Shown here piece by piece: positions 1 to 11,800 of a DNA stretch of 64,000 nucleotides (positions within the stretch are counted from its first letter, which is position 1; every line of letters begins with the position of its first letter). Under the pieces are notes generated by a model. The model did no database searches. It was not told the origin of the DNA and saw only the letters and a list, made by a program, of their open reading frames with translations. The stretch is from assembly GCA_001724265.1 (NCBI GenBank), contig MEDY01000043.1:56290-120289 (forward strand). Reading direction: 5' to 3'. Both the position numbers and the translations under genes were made by a program. Origin of the DNA: Rhizaria sp. SCN 62-66. Taxonomy: Eukaryota > Rhizaria, unplaced.

Positions 1-848
1 AACGAGAGGTGGCCGTCGGCGTCGGCATCGAAGCGTGCAAACGACTGCCGCAGCCGCCACGCCTCGGACGGCGAGAACGCGTGCAGCTCGCCGGCGCCAG
101 GGCCCGCGCTTTCAACAGCAGCGCCAGCAGCACCAGTGTCGGTATTCGCGGGAGCGGCAGGGGTGGCATCGGCGGCGGCGGCGGGCTGGAAAGCAGTGTT
201 CATGGGTGAAAACGCGGTAAACCCATGTGCTGGCGCATTGGAGGACAAAGCCGTCGCGCCATGACCGTTCTGAGGTGCCGCGTTGCTGTACGGGGCAGCG
301 TTGTTGTTGTAAGCGTTGACTGCTGGAGCGGCGGCGGTGGGGCCTGCGTAGGTGGCGACCGCCAAGGCCGTAGTAACGGGCGCCTGCACGGGGTCGAAGT
401 GGAGGTAACTGCCGGGCGGGACCGCAGCCGCGCTGCCGCTGTTCGCGGCCACAGCAGCCTGATCCGCATGTGGGGCCGGAGAAGCCGAGGCGGGCGGCGG
501 GGCCAGGTGCGCGTGGAACGAGGGCGCGACGGGCGAGCCGGGGCCTCCGACGGGCGGCAGCGCCGGTGCCGCGGCCTGTGTGCTGGCGGGCTGCGCGGCG
601 GAGTTTGCGGTTGCTGCTGCAGGAGGGTAGAATGGACTGTTATAGAAGGGTGCGATGTTGCTGGCATCCACGGGGCGCGATAGCGTGGTGGGAGGCAGGC
701 CGGACTCGCTCGCATAAGACGGCTGCAAGTAAGCGTACGTAGGCGCGTATTCGTACCCTGCAAGAGGCTGTGGTCCGGGGTAGTTGTGTGGAGCTTGGAC
801 TTGTGGAGTCAGCGCCTTCTGCGAGCCGCTACCGCCATGAAACGACAT
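1..848 (-). CDS. EF-hand protein with Pro/Ala/Tyr-rich N-terminal region (3' part outside window)
   Basis: An open frame runs from an ATG at 848-846 down to base 1 without a stop, so the gene continues past the window edge (282 codons visible). The first ~250 residues are low complexity, rich in Pro, Ala, Tyr, Asn and Gly, with many Tyr-containing short motifs. The last visible residues read SEAWRLRQSFARFDADADGH, a canonical start of an EF-hand: a helix ending in FARFD followed by a D-x-D-x-D-G calcium-binding loop. This layout of a flexible Pro/Tyr-rich N-terminus before EF-hands is shared with penta-EF-hand proteins (ALG-2/sorcin type), but only one loop is visible, so the subfamily is inference. 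Codon third positions are GC-rich, as in the neighbouring genes. It is divergent from the acetyltransferase gene; the two starts are about 550 bp apart. Confidence 0.72.
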   Translation of the reverse strand, partial: MSFHGGSGSQKALTPQVQAPHNYPGPQPLAGYEYAPTYAYLQPSYASESGLPPTTLSRPVDASNIAPFYNSPFYPPAAATANSAAQPASTQAAAPALPPVGGPGSPVAPSFHAHLAPPPASASPAPHADQAAVAANSGSAAAVPPGSYLHFDPVQAPVTTALAVATYAGPTAAAPAVNAYNNNAAPYSNAAPQNGHGATALSSNAPAHGFTAFSPMNTAFQPAAAADATPAAPANTDTGAAGAAVESAGPGAGELHAFSPSEAWRLRQSFARFDADADGHLS

Positions 849-1397
849 CGAGGCCTAGCTTAGCCCAGACACAGCGCGTTTAGAAAGATATAATTCAAGG
901 AGAAGATGCTAGATGAGTATTTTTGTTAATATCCATTGCTCATATTCAAATATACGGTGCGTATATCTTAAGCTGATGCGAATTTAGTCGGCGTCCATCG
1001 TAACGGCTCTATTGCCACCCCCTGCCATCGACCGGTGGCTCGTCGCTGGGGGTAGCTGGGTGCAATGCAAAAGGCCGAATCAAATGCACCAGCGATTGAT
1101 CGTCAACATGGGGCTTCAACAGGAATAGAAACTCTACGGTCTATTTTAGGGCTGTTGCAATCACGGTATTCTCTCAATCTGATGTCTTTTTGCTCGAAGC
1201 GCGATGCCTCAAAAGTCGACGTATGCATGTCCTCATCGACACTGCCAGCCCGAACTCCTTATTTATACCGTGACGTAGGTGCCCATGAAGATGGAAGCAC
1301 GGCCATATCAGCATGCTATAGACTGACTCCCCACTATTTTGCTCTAATGCATCTTGCATTACCTTTTCTCTTTGAGTTCTTGCTTTCAGACCAGGAT
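849..1397. other. Divergent intergenic region, putative bidirectional promoter
   Basis: A lower-GC stretch lies between the starts of the minus-strand EF-hand gene and the plus-strand acetyltransferase gene. One plus-strand frame is open from an ATG at 1065 into the acetyltransferase, but its codons lack the GC-rich third positions of real genes here, so it is treated as 5' leader. A pyrimidine-rich run ending in TTTCAG at about 1385-1390 resembles a 3' splice site, so a 5'UTR intron is possible. No tRNA or other RNA gene was recognised. Confidence 0.5.
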
Positions 1398-2185
1398 ATG
1401 CCGAACGAGCATATCACGGTGGATACGCTCGCCTTCGCCCCCGCGACGCGGGAGCTCATCGAGCCCGTTCTGGAGTGCGTCAACGACGCATTTATTGCTG
1501 ATGCGTTTTTCAAGAAGCCCGCCTACGTGAACCGCATGTCACTCGCTGGTACGTTTGTTTTCCGTCTCGTTTAACAACTCTGTTATCGCGCATAATGCTT
1601 GCTACTTACCATTCGCACTCATTGTATTGTCGTGCTGCTTTGTTTTTTTGTTCTTCCGTAGACATCCGCGACGCCGTCCTGGGCAACCTGGACGAGGGCA
1701 AGTCCGAGACCTACTTCGCCGCGACCCACACCGATGCTGCCACGGGCGCCTTGACCGTGGTCGGCGCAGTCCACCTCAAGTGGGGCGTGCGTAAAGATGA
1801 CACGCCGGGCGTCATCACCGTCCACGGCACCTTCAGCGTTGTCGCCGTCGGCACGGCTTACCGCGAGCGCGGCTTCGGCAAGTACCTGATCCGCTCCGTC
1901 GAGTCGTTTCTGCTCTCTGAGGCCAAGCGCGCCGCGGAGTCTGCGGCGGAGCTGGCTGCTCGGTCCACTCAGCAGGCCGCTGCGGAGCGCGTGCGGTGCG
2001 AGAGCGGTGCGCTAGTGCTGGATGTGCGCACGGAGCTGCCGCCGTGGTACGCGCGCCAGGGCTACGCCACCGTCGAGACGGGGCTGCCGTTCCCCTACCC
2101 CGAGATGCTCAACGAGCAGTATAGTAACGTGACGGGAATGCGCATCCTCAAGGTGCTCAGTGAGGACGTCGCAGCGACCGCGTAA
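1398..2185 (+). CDS. GNAT-family N-acetyltransferase, two exons
   Basis: Exons 1398-1548 and 1662-2185 join to give 224 residues. The intron splits a GAC codon (phase 1), giving MSLA-D-IRDAV across the junction. The acetyl-CoA-binding signature of GNAT enzymes, R-x-x-G-x-G, is seen as RERGFGKYL (about residues 118-126) after the beta-strand FSVVAVGTAY. A downstream WYARQGY segment matches the usual C-terminal 'yekxGF' region of the fold. The enzyme should transfer an acetyl group from acetyl-CoA to an amine; the substrate (protein, polyamine or small molecule) cannot be told. The start at 1398 was chosen because codon composition changes sharply there and the N-terminal ITVDTLAFAPATRELI resembles the first strand and helix of the fold. 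An upstream in-frame ATG (1065) is less likely. The stop is TAA. Confidence 0.8.
1549..1661 (+). other. Spliceosomal intron (GNAT gene)
   Basis: The intron is 113 bp and AT-rich, runs from GTACGTTT to TTCCGTAG, and is phase 1. Removing it joins the two halves of the GNAT reading frame. Confidence 0.85.
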
Positions 2186-2813
2186 GATGCGTGCCGCCAA
2201 ATACCGGCAGCTGGCTCGACTCCACGGCGCCCCGCTTGGCCGGGCTTGGACTGAAGAGCGGGCCACACTGCAGCTGCACACACACATCGAGAGAAGGAGG
2301 ATGACGAGAGCGGGCTAGGCCGCTCGGAAACTGTTACATATTCTTATTATCAAGACAAAATACACGCACGCGAACTTTAAACGCATTGTTTCTGCTATAT
2401 TCATAGCTGTTTTTGAGCTCCTGCGACAATGCGCCGTGGGTTAACACATTTTTTGGGTTTCGCAACTTGACAACGGTGAGAATATGAGTTGTGGTTGCGA
2501 GCTATCCAGGTTTTTGCCAAGTGTTTATCGACACATCGTGATTGTAAAAGCATGTTTTGGTACATTCATGTCATATAACAAGTAATATTTAACTCTAGGT
2601 TATTATTAAATGACGAATAATACTCAACGTAGTATCTCCGTGTTTCCGTTTTCGATTCCTGTTTCCCAAGTAGATTTTGAGTCGCTCATTGAGCAGCACG
2701 CTGAGCGCTCTAACACACTATCTTCAAGGGTCGCCCGTTCATAACGCTGCATAACGGTCACGTTTTCTGTTACATCGTTTGTCCCGAGATAATCTGTTGG
2801 AACATAAGTTCTG
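2186..2813. other. Intergenic region between acetyltransferase and giant DUF3638 gene
   Basis: AT-rich sequence with no convincing ORF, tRNA or repeat. It should hold the acetyltransferase 3'UTR and the promoter of the giant gene. No GTACG-type donor was found here that would supply an upstream first exon for the giant gene. Confidence 0.5.
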
Positions 2814-2849
2814 ATGAGTGCCAGCGAATAGTCTGCAGCCGCGATACTG

Positions 2850-5800
2850 GTGCGGTGCCAGGAAATCTGCGACTACCGTCCGCGTCCGCCGGCGCCGTCT
2901 GAGAGCGAGTTCCGCCGCATCGGCGTGCTTATCTGCAGCGCATGCAAGGCTTGCGAGTTTCCCGGTTGCGACGACGGACACATCGACACCGGCAGCCTGC
3001 TCACAGTGCCTCTGGGCAACGGCCATGCTGCCTGCGCCGCGTGTCTTGCGGCGGGCCACCTCACCAGCACTGACCTGGCTGCGCCCTGGTGCGAGGCTTG
3101 CCGCTACTGCAACATGCTGCCTTGCGTCGTGCACCACTGGCTGCTGCGCGATGCCACGCTGGTTGCCGCCATGGTCCGCTTCGACGCGGCGCTCGCGCGC
3201 GGGGCGTTCCCCGACGCCGACCCCAGCGACCCATCAGCGCTCGTGATCGCGCTCACCTGCGACACATGCGCCGCGACAGAGATCCCCATTACGGCACCTG
3301 GATCAGACGCCGTCCTTACGCGCCGCCTTTTTGCCCAGCTCTTGCGCGCGGCCAAGGCCTCGGTAGCCACCGGTGCATCTGTTGGCGCTACAGCAACATA
3401 TGTTGCTAATGCTTCTGCTAACGAATCTGTGAGCGCGTCTGCTGATGGCGCACCTTGTCCGGTGCCGATTGTCCACTACCTGCCCGCGTGCGCCGGCGCC
3501 GTGCGCGCGCGCGAAGTGTTGATGTTGCGCTCCGAGCTGGTCTACGCGCTCGAAACGCTGCGCGACACGCCGCGCATGCCTCTGCCGGCCGCGCTGGCGC
3601 GCCGCTTCCGCGCCCCGCGGCGCTGGCGCACTCACCCTGCGCTCGACGCCGCCGTCGCCGCCGCGCGCGCGTTCCGCGGTGTGCAAGACCTGCTCTCCCC
3701 GCTGTCTCCGCTCTCGCCGCTGTCTCCGCGCAGTCCGCTGAGCGCACCCAACGCGCTCACTGCGCCCGGTGCGAATGGACCGCGTTCTCTCACAGTCACT
3801 CCGGTCGGACTGGCCGTGGACAAGGGCGCGGCCACGGACGCCGGCGCGCTGCGGGGGGCTGAGTTCGCGCTGGCCGACGCGTCTGTTCCGTGGCCGCGGC
3901 CGGTGTGGCGCAGCGGCGCATTCGCAGGTCAGTTCGGCGACGCCTTCCTGCGCAACACGGAGCTAGAGGGCGGGAACGTTGCCGCGTCGCTGGCGTTTGT
4001 TGCGCGCGCGCTGCGCAGGCTTGCCCCGCATGCGCGCGCACTGCTGTCGCTGCCGGAACATGTCTACGCCGCCGCCGAGGCCGCTGCGGAGGCGCTTGAA
4101 GGCGCGGTCGTGGCGGCGCGCGCGCTCGACGCAGTGGCCGCGCTGCCCGAGGAGCCGCTCGAGGAGCTGTGTGTTGTGCGCGGGCGCGTGCAGCGGCTGC
4201 CCGTGAAACGTGGCGCGGCGGTGAAGCAAAGCGCTGACGCCCAGGCCCAGGCCCGCGGTGACGGCAGCATCCTCAATGACGAGGAAGGCGAGGGCTGCGA
4301 CGGTCTGCTGTCTTCGGTCGCTGCGGTGCGCGTCGCGAGCGGGAGCCGTATTGGCCCCGGCTCCGCGTCTGACAGCGAGAGCGCGGACGCCAGCGACGAC
4401 GACGGCGGCGCCAGCGACGAGTCCGACCTCGAGAGCACCGACTGCGACGGTGCCGACGACGACAGTGAGGACGACGATTGCTCCGACGACGAAGACGAGC
4501 CGCGCGAGAACCGCGCTGTGGGCGGTGCAAAGACTGTGGCGGCGGACGGTGATGTCGAGGCGTTTTGCGAGTCGTACTGGCGCGCTGTGTGGGGTACTGA
4601 CGCGGCTGCGGCAGCGGATGATTCACACGCTCCCGCGGACGACGGGGCTGATGATGAGACCGCCAGTGCCGACGGCGAGGACGAAGATGATGCGGCGATG
4701 CCGCTCTCTGCGGCGGGTGCCGAAAGCGACGACGACGGCGACGGTTTGGGCGGCGAGGATGAGAAGGCTGCCGCCACTGCGCTCTCAGCGCGTCGCTTGC
4801 GCGCGCGCATGGGCCTCTCGACGGCGTCTGCGGCCGAAATGAACCGACGGCTGGACTCGGCAGCGCAAGCGCGGCAGCGCAGTGGCGTGGGCGCCGCGGA
4901 GATCAAGGACCGCGCGCTGCTGCTTCTCGTGCGCGCGCACGTCCGGCGTCTGCGCGCGCTCGCGCCAGGTGAGCTGGCAGTGTTTCCGGGCGGCTATCTG
5001 CGCGAGGGCAGCCGCGGCGGCCACGTGGTGATGCACATTGCCGTGCGAGGCCGCTCTGACGGGCTGCCTCTGCTGACGGGTACGACGACGGGCGCTGACG
5101 CGTTTGACATCATCACGTGTAACACAGGAAACGGGCTTGCGCACCATCCCTTTAAGCTCTCGCCGACGGGCCCGCGCTTTGTGACGACGCTGTGTTTGCC
5201 CAACGTACCGGCTCCTCGCGCGTGTTCCGCGGCCGCGTGGGCCGTTGCTCTGCGCGGCGCCGCATTCCGCTCTTCAGACCACGACCCCGACGTTGTGTAT
5301 CGCGTGCTGTTGCCGTTTCTTGCCGGCGGACCCAACGGCGGGCTCCTGCGCGACCGCGGCACGACGGAGCCCGCCGCCTTGCACGGTGTTGCGCGCACAC
5401 CGCAGCGCGCGGGCATGTGTTTCCACCGCGCGTCTCTTGAAGCGGCGCGCGCTGTGATGGCGTACCATGGTGCAACTGGGCGCGATTGGTCGCGCGTCAC
5501 CTATCTGATCCGCTTCTTGGCACTGCAGGACGCTGTCGCAGATCTCCGCGTGTGCGCTGCACTCGGCGCGGCGCTGAGCGAGTCGTCAGACATCCCGCTG
5601 CTGCGTCTGGCCACGAAGCAGACTGCGCGCGCGCTTGCACGCGTGATGCCCGACGATGCGCGCGTTGCGGAGGCGCTGCGTAGGACGATCGTTCAGATCA
5701 ACGCCGCAATCGAGGCCTCGCCCGCGCCCGCCGCGTTGCGCTGGCATCCCAACATGCTTGCCGCCGAGTTTCACGCGCTTTCAAGAACTGACTGTGAAGC

Positions 5801-8800
5801 TCGTTCTGTGCCTGTTTTGGAGTTCGCAGCCCAGGAGGATCTGCTTTTGCCGACAGCGTCGCTCGCCACCCTGCCGGTGGCGCACGAGCGCGCGTACCTG
5901 CCCCCGCCGCTGCACGCTGAGGTCGCGTGCTCTGCAGCCTGGGCCCTGCACGGCGGTTTCGACGCGGTGATGACGGACCACTCTGCGGCGCAGAACGCGG
6001 CTGCTGGGTCAGAGGCCGAGATCGCGCCAGAGGCCGTGGTTGACGCGCTTATCGTTGCGGGCGACAGTTCCGCCGTAGAAACGGTGAGTTTGGTTGATCG
6101 GCGTCTCGCTGCGGTCGCAGTGCTGAAGCAGGTGACTGACGCCGCGAAGAAGCTGTTGTCGCGCACCACCGTGGCCGACTACGACGCCGCAGCACGCCTA
6201 CTTGTCGCCACGATTGCCGAGCGCGTCCCCGTCCCGTGCACACACCGCGAGCGTGGGCTGCCGCTCACGGTGTCGACTTCGGACGGACGCAACGAGCTCC
6301 CACCGACGCGCGAGCGCACGCTCTGCTGTCCTTGGCTCGACGCTTCCATTACGCGCGCCGAGCTTGTGGCGGCCGCGGTGGCGCTGCACGAGGCCGCGGT
6401 GACGCTTGTGGCGGCATTGCTGGGCTCTAGTGGGGATGTTGCTGCCGGTGCGGGCCGCGGACTCATAGCTATGGCGGCGTTGTTTGCAGTTAGCGATGCC
6501 CTTGTACGCGTTTGTCCGACTGACTGTGAGAATCCGTGGGCTGTGCTGGTCGACAATGCACCGCGCCACGGACTTGAGCACGGCCCACGGTCTCCACGCT
6601 CTCCACTGTCGTCTGACACTTCTGCGCTGCCGCAGAGCCCACCGGACGTTGTTGTTGCGAATCCAACTTGTAATGGAGCTGAAAAGCCGACTACGGCGGG
6701 TCCGTTGGCGATGTTTTCGTCGACCTGGTCTGATCCTGCTTTGGCGACGCTGCTGGCGCTGCTGCCACTGACGGAGCCTGCGCTGGCCATCGCGCGTGGC
6801 CGCGCGCTCGCGTACATCAGCGAGCGCGAGGCTGCAGCGGAGCACGTGCTGTTCCGCGGGGTCCAGGATCCGATTTTGTCGTCGTCGCCTGAAGCGCTGT
6901 TGATGCACGCGTACGCGGAACTGACGGAGACCCCGCTCAGCGCATCGCGCGCCGGCGGCGCGGTTGACATTCCTTCGACTGTGGGTTCGTGGCTGTGCTC
7001 GCCCTATTGGGCGGAGGACACGTACACGAGCACGCTCACCCCTATCACACGCTGGCACGGCGAGTTCGCTGTGTGGCGTGATCTCGGTTTCTATGTGTGC
7101 TTTTTGCGCTACCGTTTACGTGATCGCGGCAACGATAGCGGCGACACCGCACCGCAGCTGCGCCGCCCGCGTGCGATGCGGCCCCGCTGGGAGTCGGGCG
7201 TTGACGACGGTATCATCTCACTCGATATTTCCGTGGGTCGTTTCTCAGACGTCTTTGCTCACGAGGGGGTTGTTGTCGCCACGCCGGCTTGGTCGACGTA
7301 CTACTTGCCCGCACCCGCGCAATCCCGCGTGGTCGCGCCCGCGATCCAGGCCTGGGGCACGCTCCCCGCTGTGGTCACACCACATGAGCTGCACAGCTCT
7401 GGCGTCGTCATGGGAGGCTCTACATCCGCGCACGGCGGCGGAGGATACGCCGGACGCTGGGACGATATGCAAGACTTGTCGGCGCTCGGGCGGGCCTGTG
7501 ACGAAGCCGCGGCGTCTGTCACGCTTTCACGCAAATCCCGCGAGTCTCGCACTGGTGCCGTCGCCACCCCGCATTTGTTTGAGGCGCGTAAGCCGCTCAC
7601 TTTATCGACCGCAGGCAGGATTTTGTTCTCAGCACTTGCTGACTTTGATCTGCGACTTGACGATCCCGCGCCAGAGGAGACAGTGCTCCTATCCGCCCAC
7701 CTGCCAAGTTTTCATCACTTCCTTGCACCTCGCGACGCGCAGAAGCTGATCACGACTCTGTCAGCGCCTGCCGCGCGAGTGCCTGCGATGCTCGCGTTTG
7801 TTGCAGCGGGGGCGCGCAACGGGTGGCTGCAGTCGCCGGCTGTTCGCGAGCTGCTTCACTGCGCTCTCTTCGAGGCGGGGCGCTTCCAGTCACCGTATGC
7901 GTACGCAGTTACACCCGAGAGCGTTCCTGTGAATGTCCTTCGGCTTGGCACGCCCTACGGACTGCTCCACCAAGAGCTGTTGCACGCACCCGCAGGTGTT
8001 GTGCGTCCGTTGACTGAGATGCTTATCACCGCAGCCGCGGAGCACGCATCTGATGCCACCGCGCTGCCCCTTGCGAGCGCCGCGGCGCCGCTGCTTTTCC
8101 TCGTTCGCACGGCTGCGACTGTTGCCGCATGGCTCTTGCACATTTATGGTGCGCTGCAAAACCCCGCTACCGCGCGCGTCTGGGATCAGCACTCGCCGTA
8201 CTATGCGCCCTCTGCCGCTGTTGAATCGGGAAGTTTTGACGCACTTGTGGAAGGTGTTCGCTCCGCTTTGCTTTGTGTGAACAACGCACTTATCGATGTC
8301 GCGCTTCCACTTATGCGCCACTGGCTCTACATGGCAGTGTTGCTTGGACGCGAGCAAGCTCATGCTGCCGCGGCCGGCAGCTCTGGTGGCGCTGCTGGCT
8401 TTAGTATTGCTGCGCGCGAACGCTGTGTAAGTCTGCTTGCGCACATCGCTCTTGCGCATGCAGGCAGTGAAGTGACTGCTGATGTTGTTGGGACGATTGC
8501 ATGTGTGCAGCTGTGGGGCTCCAGTGCTCAGCAGGTCGACCAATCGAGCGCTCCGGATGGTGAGGCGGACCTTGACACTCCCGTCACGAAGCAGAATAGC
8601 GAAGATGCTGACTCCGGCGAGGAGGTTGCTCGCGAGCGCGGCAACCGTGACCTCTGGAGCGTCCACGCACCTGCGCCCGTGAGTGCCGTGAAGCAGCTCG
8701 TTACAACGCGTCGGGCTGCCGTAGTTGCTGCGCTCGACGCATGCACGCCGTCTGTCCGCGACAACGGACTCGCGCTTGCGCTACACTGGGGGTTAGGATT

Positions 8801-11800
8801 TTCCTCTGCGGAATCCGCGGTCGCATCCGGTACCAGTGAGTGGCATCGTGTAACAGCTGCCGAGGGCGGTGGCGCGCACTTGTGGAGGCATAGTGCAACA
8901 GGCGCACAGCTTGATGTGGCCTTGTGCCGCGTGTCTGCGTCAAGTGCGCCTGTACAAGGTGCGTCCGCCGAGCTGCAGCAGTCGTTATTTTTTCAGCGTG
9001 TGTGTGCACGTGGTGAAACCGATGGCGCACTTGTTTCGCGCATTGACTCGCACACCGCGCGCACACGCTTGCAGCTGCTAGGCCGTGCTGATACCATCTC
9101 GATGTGGACGCCCGCAGACATCGTTGATGTCCTTTCTCTCTCCCCACAGCCAATCGCGAGGAACGACTCTGGCGACGGCGGCGCCGAAGCGGCGGGCGCG
9201 ACGTACCACGGTACGCGGTACACGCGGCGTTACGGCTCGGTCACTTTGCCAGACTCTGAGCTGTGGGTGGCAGAGCTTACAGAAGAGTTTCTCCTCGAAT
9301 TTTACAACGGACGGCTTGCGCTGGAGTTCTCGTGGTTTCTCCCAGAGGCAGCGACTGCTGACACTGCGGCATTTGCAGTCATGCTCGGGCACGATGTACA
9401 CCGGCAAGTCTGGCGGTTGCTTGTTTTGCAGCGGCACCGAGGCGCAGTGCAGCTTTATTCGCTCATTGAATGCGGCCGGGTGTTGTATCCCGTGCTGTCA
9501 TTTGCCTCTCATGGGCCCACTGCGCTTTCGTCGCTGAGCCCGAAGTGTGCGACTGATACGTACAGCTCTGCTGCAACCAAACCACACTTTATCAAACGTA
9601 ACACGCCGTTCTCGCGTTTAAGCAGGCACGCGCGTGGCCGCGTCACCGGAAGCGAAGGTCCTCTGGGATGCACCTCTGGACCAGCGGCCTCTGTCACCAT
9701 CACCACTGTGCTGCCTTCCCCGCCCGCGGCTGCCGCAGGCTCCATGCTGTTTGCCCCCGCGGGTGCTGCGACTCTGCTCCCTCCGCACGTCCTGACTGGG
9801 CTACTTCCACAGGCGCTTCTGGACAGGTTTGACTTCGCCCTCTCACACGCCGATGGGCTTGTGCGCGGCACTCCCGTGGACGCTGTCGCGGAGGACCCTG
9901 TGTGGCGTTTTAACCTGCTCCTGCGTCCCGTCGCCCTCGCGATCGCGCAAGAGACTAGCGCTGCAGGCAAGACTCCGCTCGAGTTTGCGCGGCAATTAGG
10001 CAGCACTGGCGCACTCGTGTACCGTCTACCTTACTCCACTGATGTCGAGTTCCCGCTGTGCGGCCCCGCGCCCACCGCACGGCTCCTTGTATCGTTGTGT
10101 GCTGCGGCACCTGGCAGTCCGCTGGGCCGACTCGCCGAGGTTATAATGCGTGTTGAGGATCTCGCGCATGTACTTGTGTGGGCGCCGCCGCCGCCAGAGC
10201 TGGATATTGCGCCTTTGCTTCTCGCCCGCGACGCACAAGGCGCTGCGCTTGCTGCACTGCCACCGACCGTGCGGACGGCACTTGCAGCCCATTATGATGG
10301 GATAGGTGCTGCCGCAGCGAAGGAACTTGTGGGTGCCGCTCTAGCGCGTGCAGAGCTCGTGCTGGAGACGGTGTTTCTGCCACGCCTTGGGATTACGTTT
10401 GACGTGTCGCCTGCTATGGGACAGCAACAAACGAAGCTGCGGTTGCGCGAGCATCCCGCGTTGCATGTGTGCGACGAAGCGCCACTCGATGTTGCGCCAT
10501 TGCTGCGCGCACTGCCCCATAGCTTGGTACTGCGTGACACGGTCAACGCTGTACACGTCCTAGTACCGACATATCCCGTCATGCGGCCCTCAGTGCGCTC
10601 CAGCCCGCTATCTGTTGACCTCTTGCCTTTGCGCGCAGACGCCTTGTGGGCAGCGTCAGCAGGGAGGGTCGCGCGTTACTACATTTACGAGGTTCACGCC
10701 GCACGCACCACACTTCTCCCGCCTCAAGGCCGCGGTGCGGGCCCCGTGGCACTGCTTTTGGCGCGCACTCTGCTGCATCGCGCCTACGCTGATGCTTCCC
10801 GACTCGTCACTGCATGTTTATCAGAGCCCGCCGGCGTGGAGAGTGACAACATCGGTGTTGGTGCCGGCGTGGGCGCGGCGACTGACGACCTCTGCGGCAC
10901 CGGCGCGGCCCTCTCGCCGGAGGAAGTCGCGATGCTGTCCCAGGTTGAGCAGTCACTCGATGATCAGCACCCTGACGCTATCGCGGTTCGCTTGAGGCTG
11001 CGCGTGCGCCTGGCGACAAGTCCCACCGCGGTACCCTGGCGCTACGCGGCAGCGGGGCTCAGTGCGCGGGGCAGTTCGCCGCACAACGCTGTGAGCGGCA
11101 CGGATCGGCTGTACAGTGTCGGTGATGATATGTCGGCTATTGCCGCGCGCTGGCACATAATCACCGCTGCATGCGCTTTGGGCGCGGAAGAGCGCCGCAC
11201 GCTTGCCGCAGTGGTAACTGCGGTGCACTCTGCTGCAGCGCGCAATAACCGCGCGTTTAGCTGGCCCGACTGGGACGGGATGTGCACGCTTGGCATGCGC
11301 CTTGGGTCGGAGCTCGCTGCACTGGATCGTGCTGCGCAGCTCCGCGCCGCAGTTGCCAGCGCTGTAGTCAATGGCTTTCTCGTTGGAAACTCAGAAGTGC
11401 CTGGAATGTCCGACATTGTTGTGCTTGAAGACGGCGCGATGTCTCCTGCTGCTGGAGTCAGTGCTGTGGCTGGGCCTGTGCTTGCGGTTGATAACAACGG
11501 CAGTCTTGTCGAGCGCATGCGTTATATCACGGAGGCTCCTGAGATGCGTCTTTTTGTCGCTGCGCTTGAAGCAGGGGACGTCCCCGCCTGTCTTCATGAG
11601 CTCGCTGCACTGCCCGGGCCATCGACCGCGAAGCGCGTGGGTGGATCAGGCGCCCAGAGGCGTGCTGGTGGAAAGCCATCATCGTACAACAGTAGCCCAA
11701 GTGGTGTGTGCGCTCTGCTGGACGATGCCGCACAGGACTGTGTGGCGAACGCGGCGTTGGCGATGCAGGTCACAGCAAGCACTGCTCCGCGCCCCTCGGT

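Noticed and set aside
1065-1397. N-terminal extension of the acetyltransferase from ATG 1065
   Set aside because: The frame is open for 111 codons, but codon third positions are AT-rich, unlike every real gene here, and the sequence does not resemble the GNAT fold. The composition shift is at about 1398.
2814-2831. Genome-wide reassignment of TAG to an amino acid
   Set aside because: About 16,000 codons in the three giant genes contain no TAG. A reassigned TAG would be expected to appear repeatedly, so a local cause for the single in-frame TAG is favoured.
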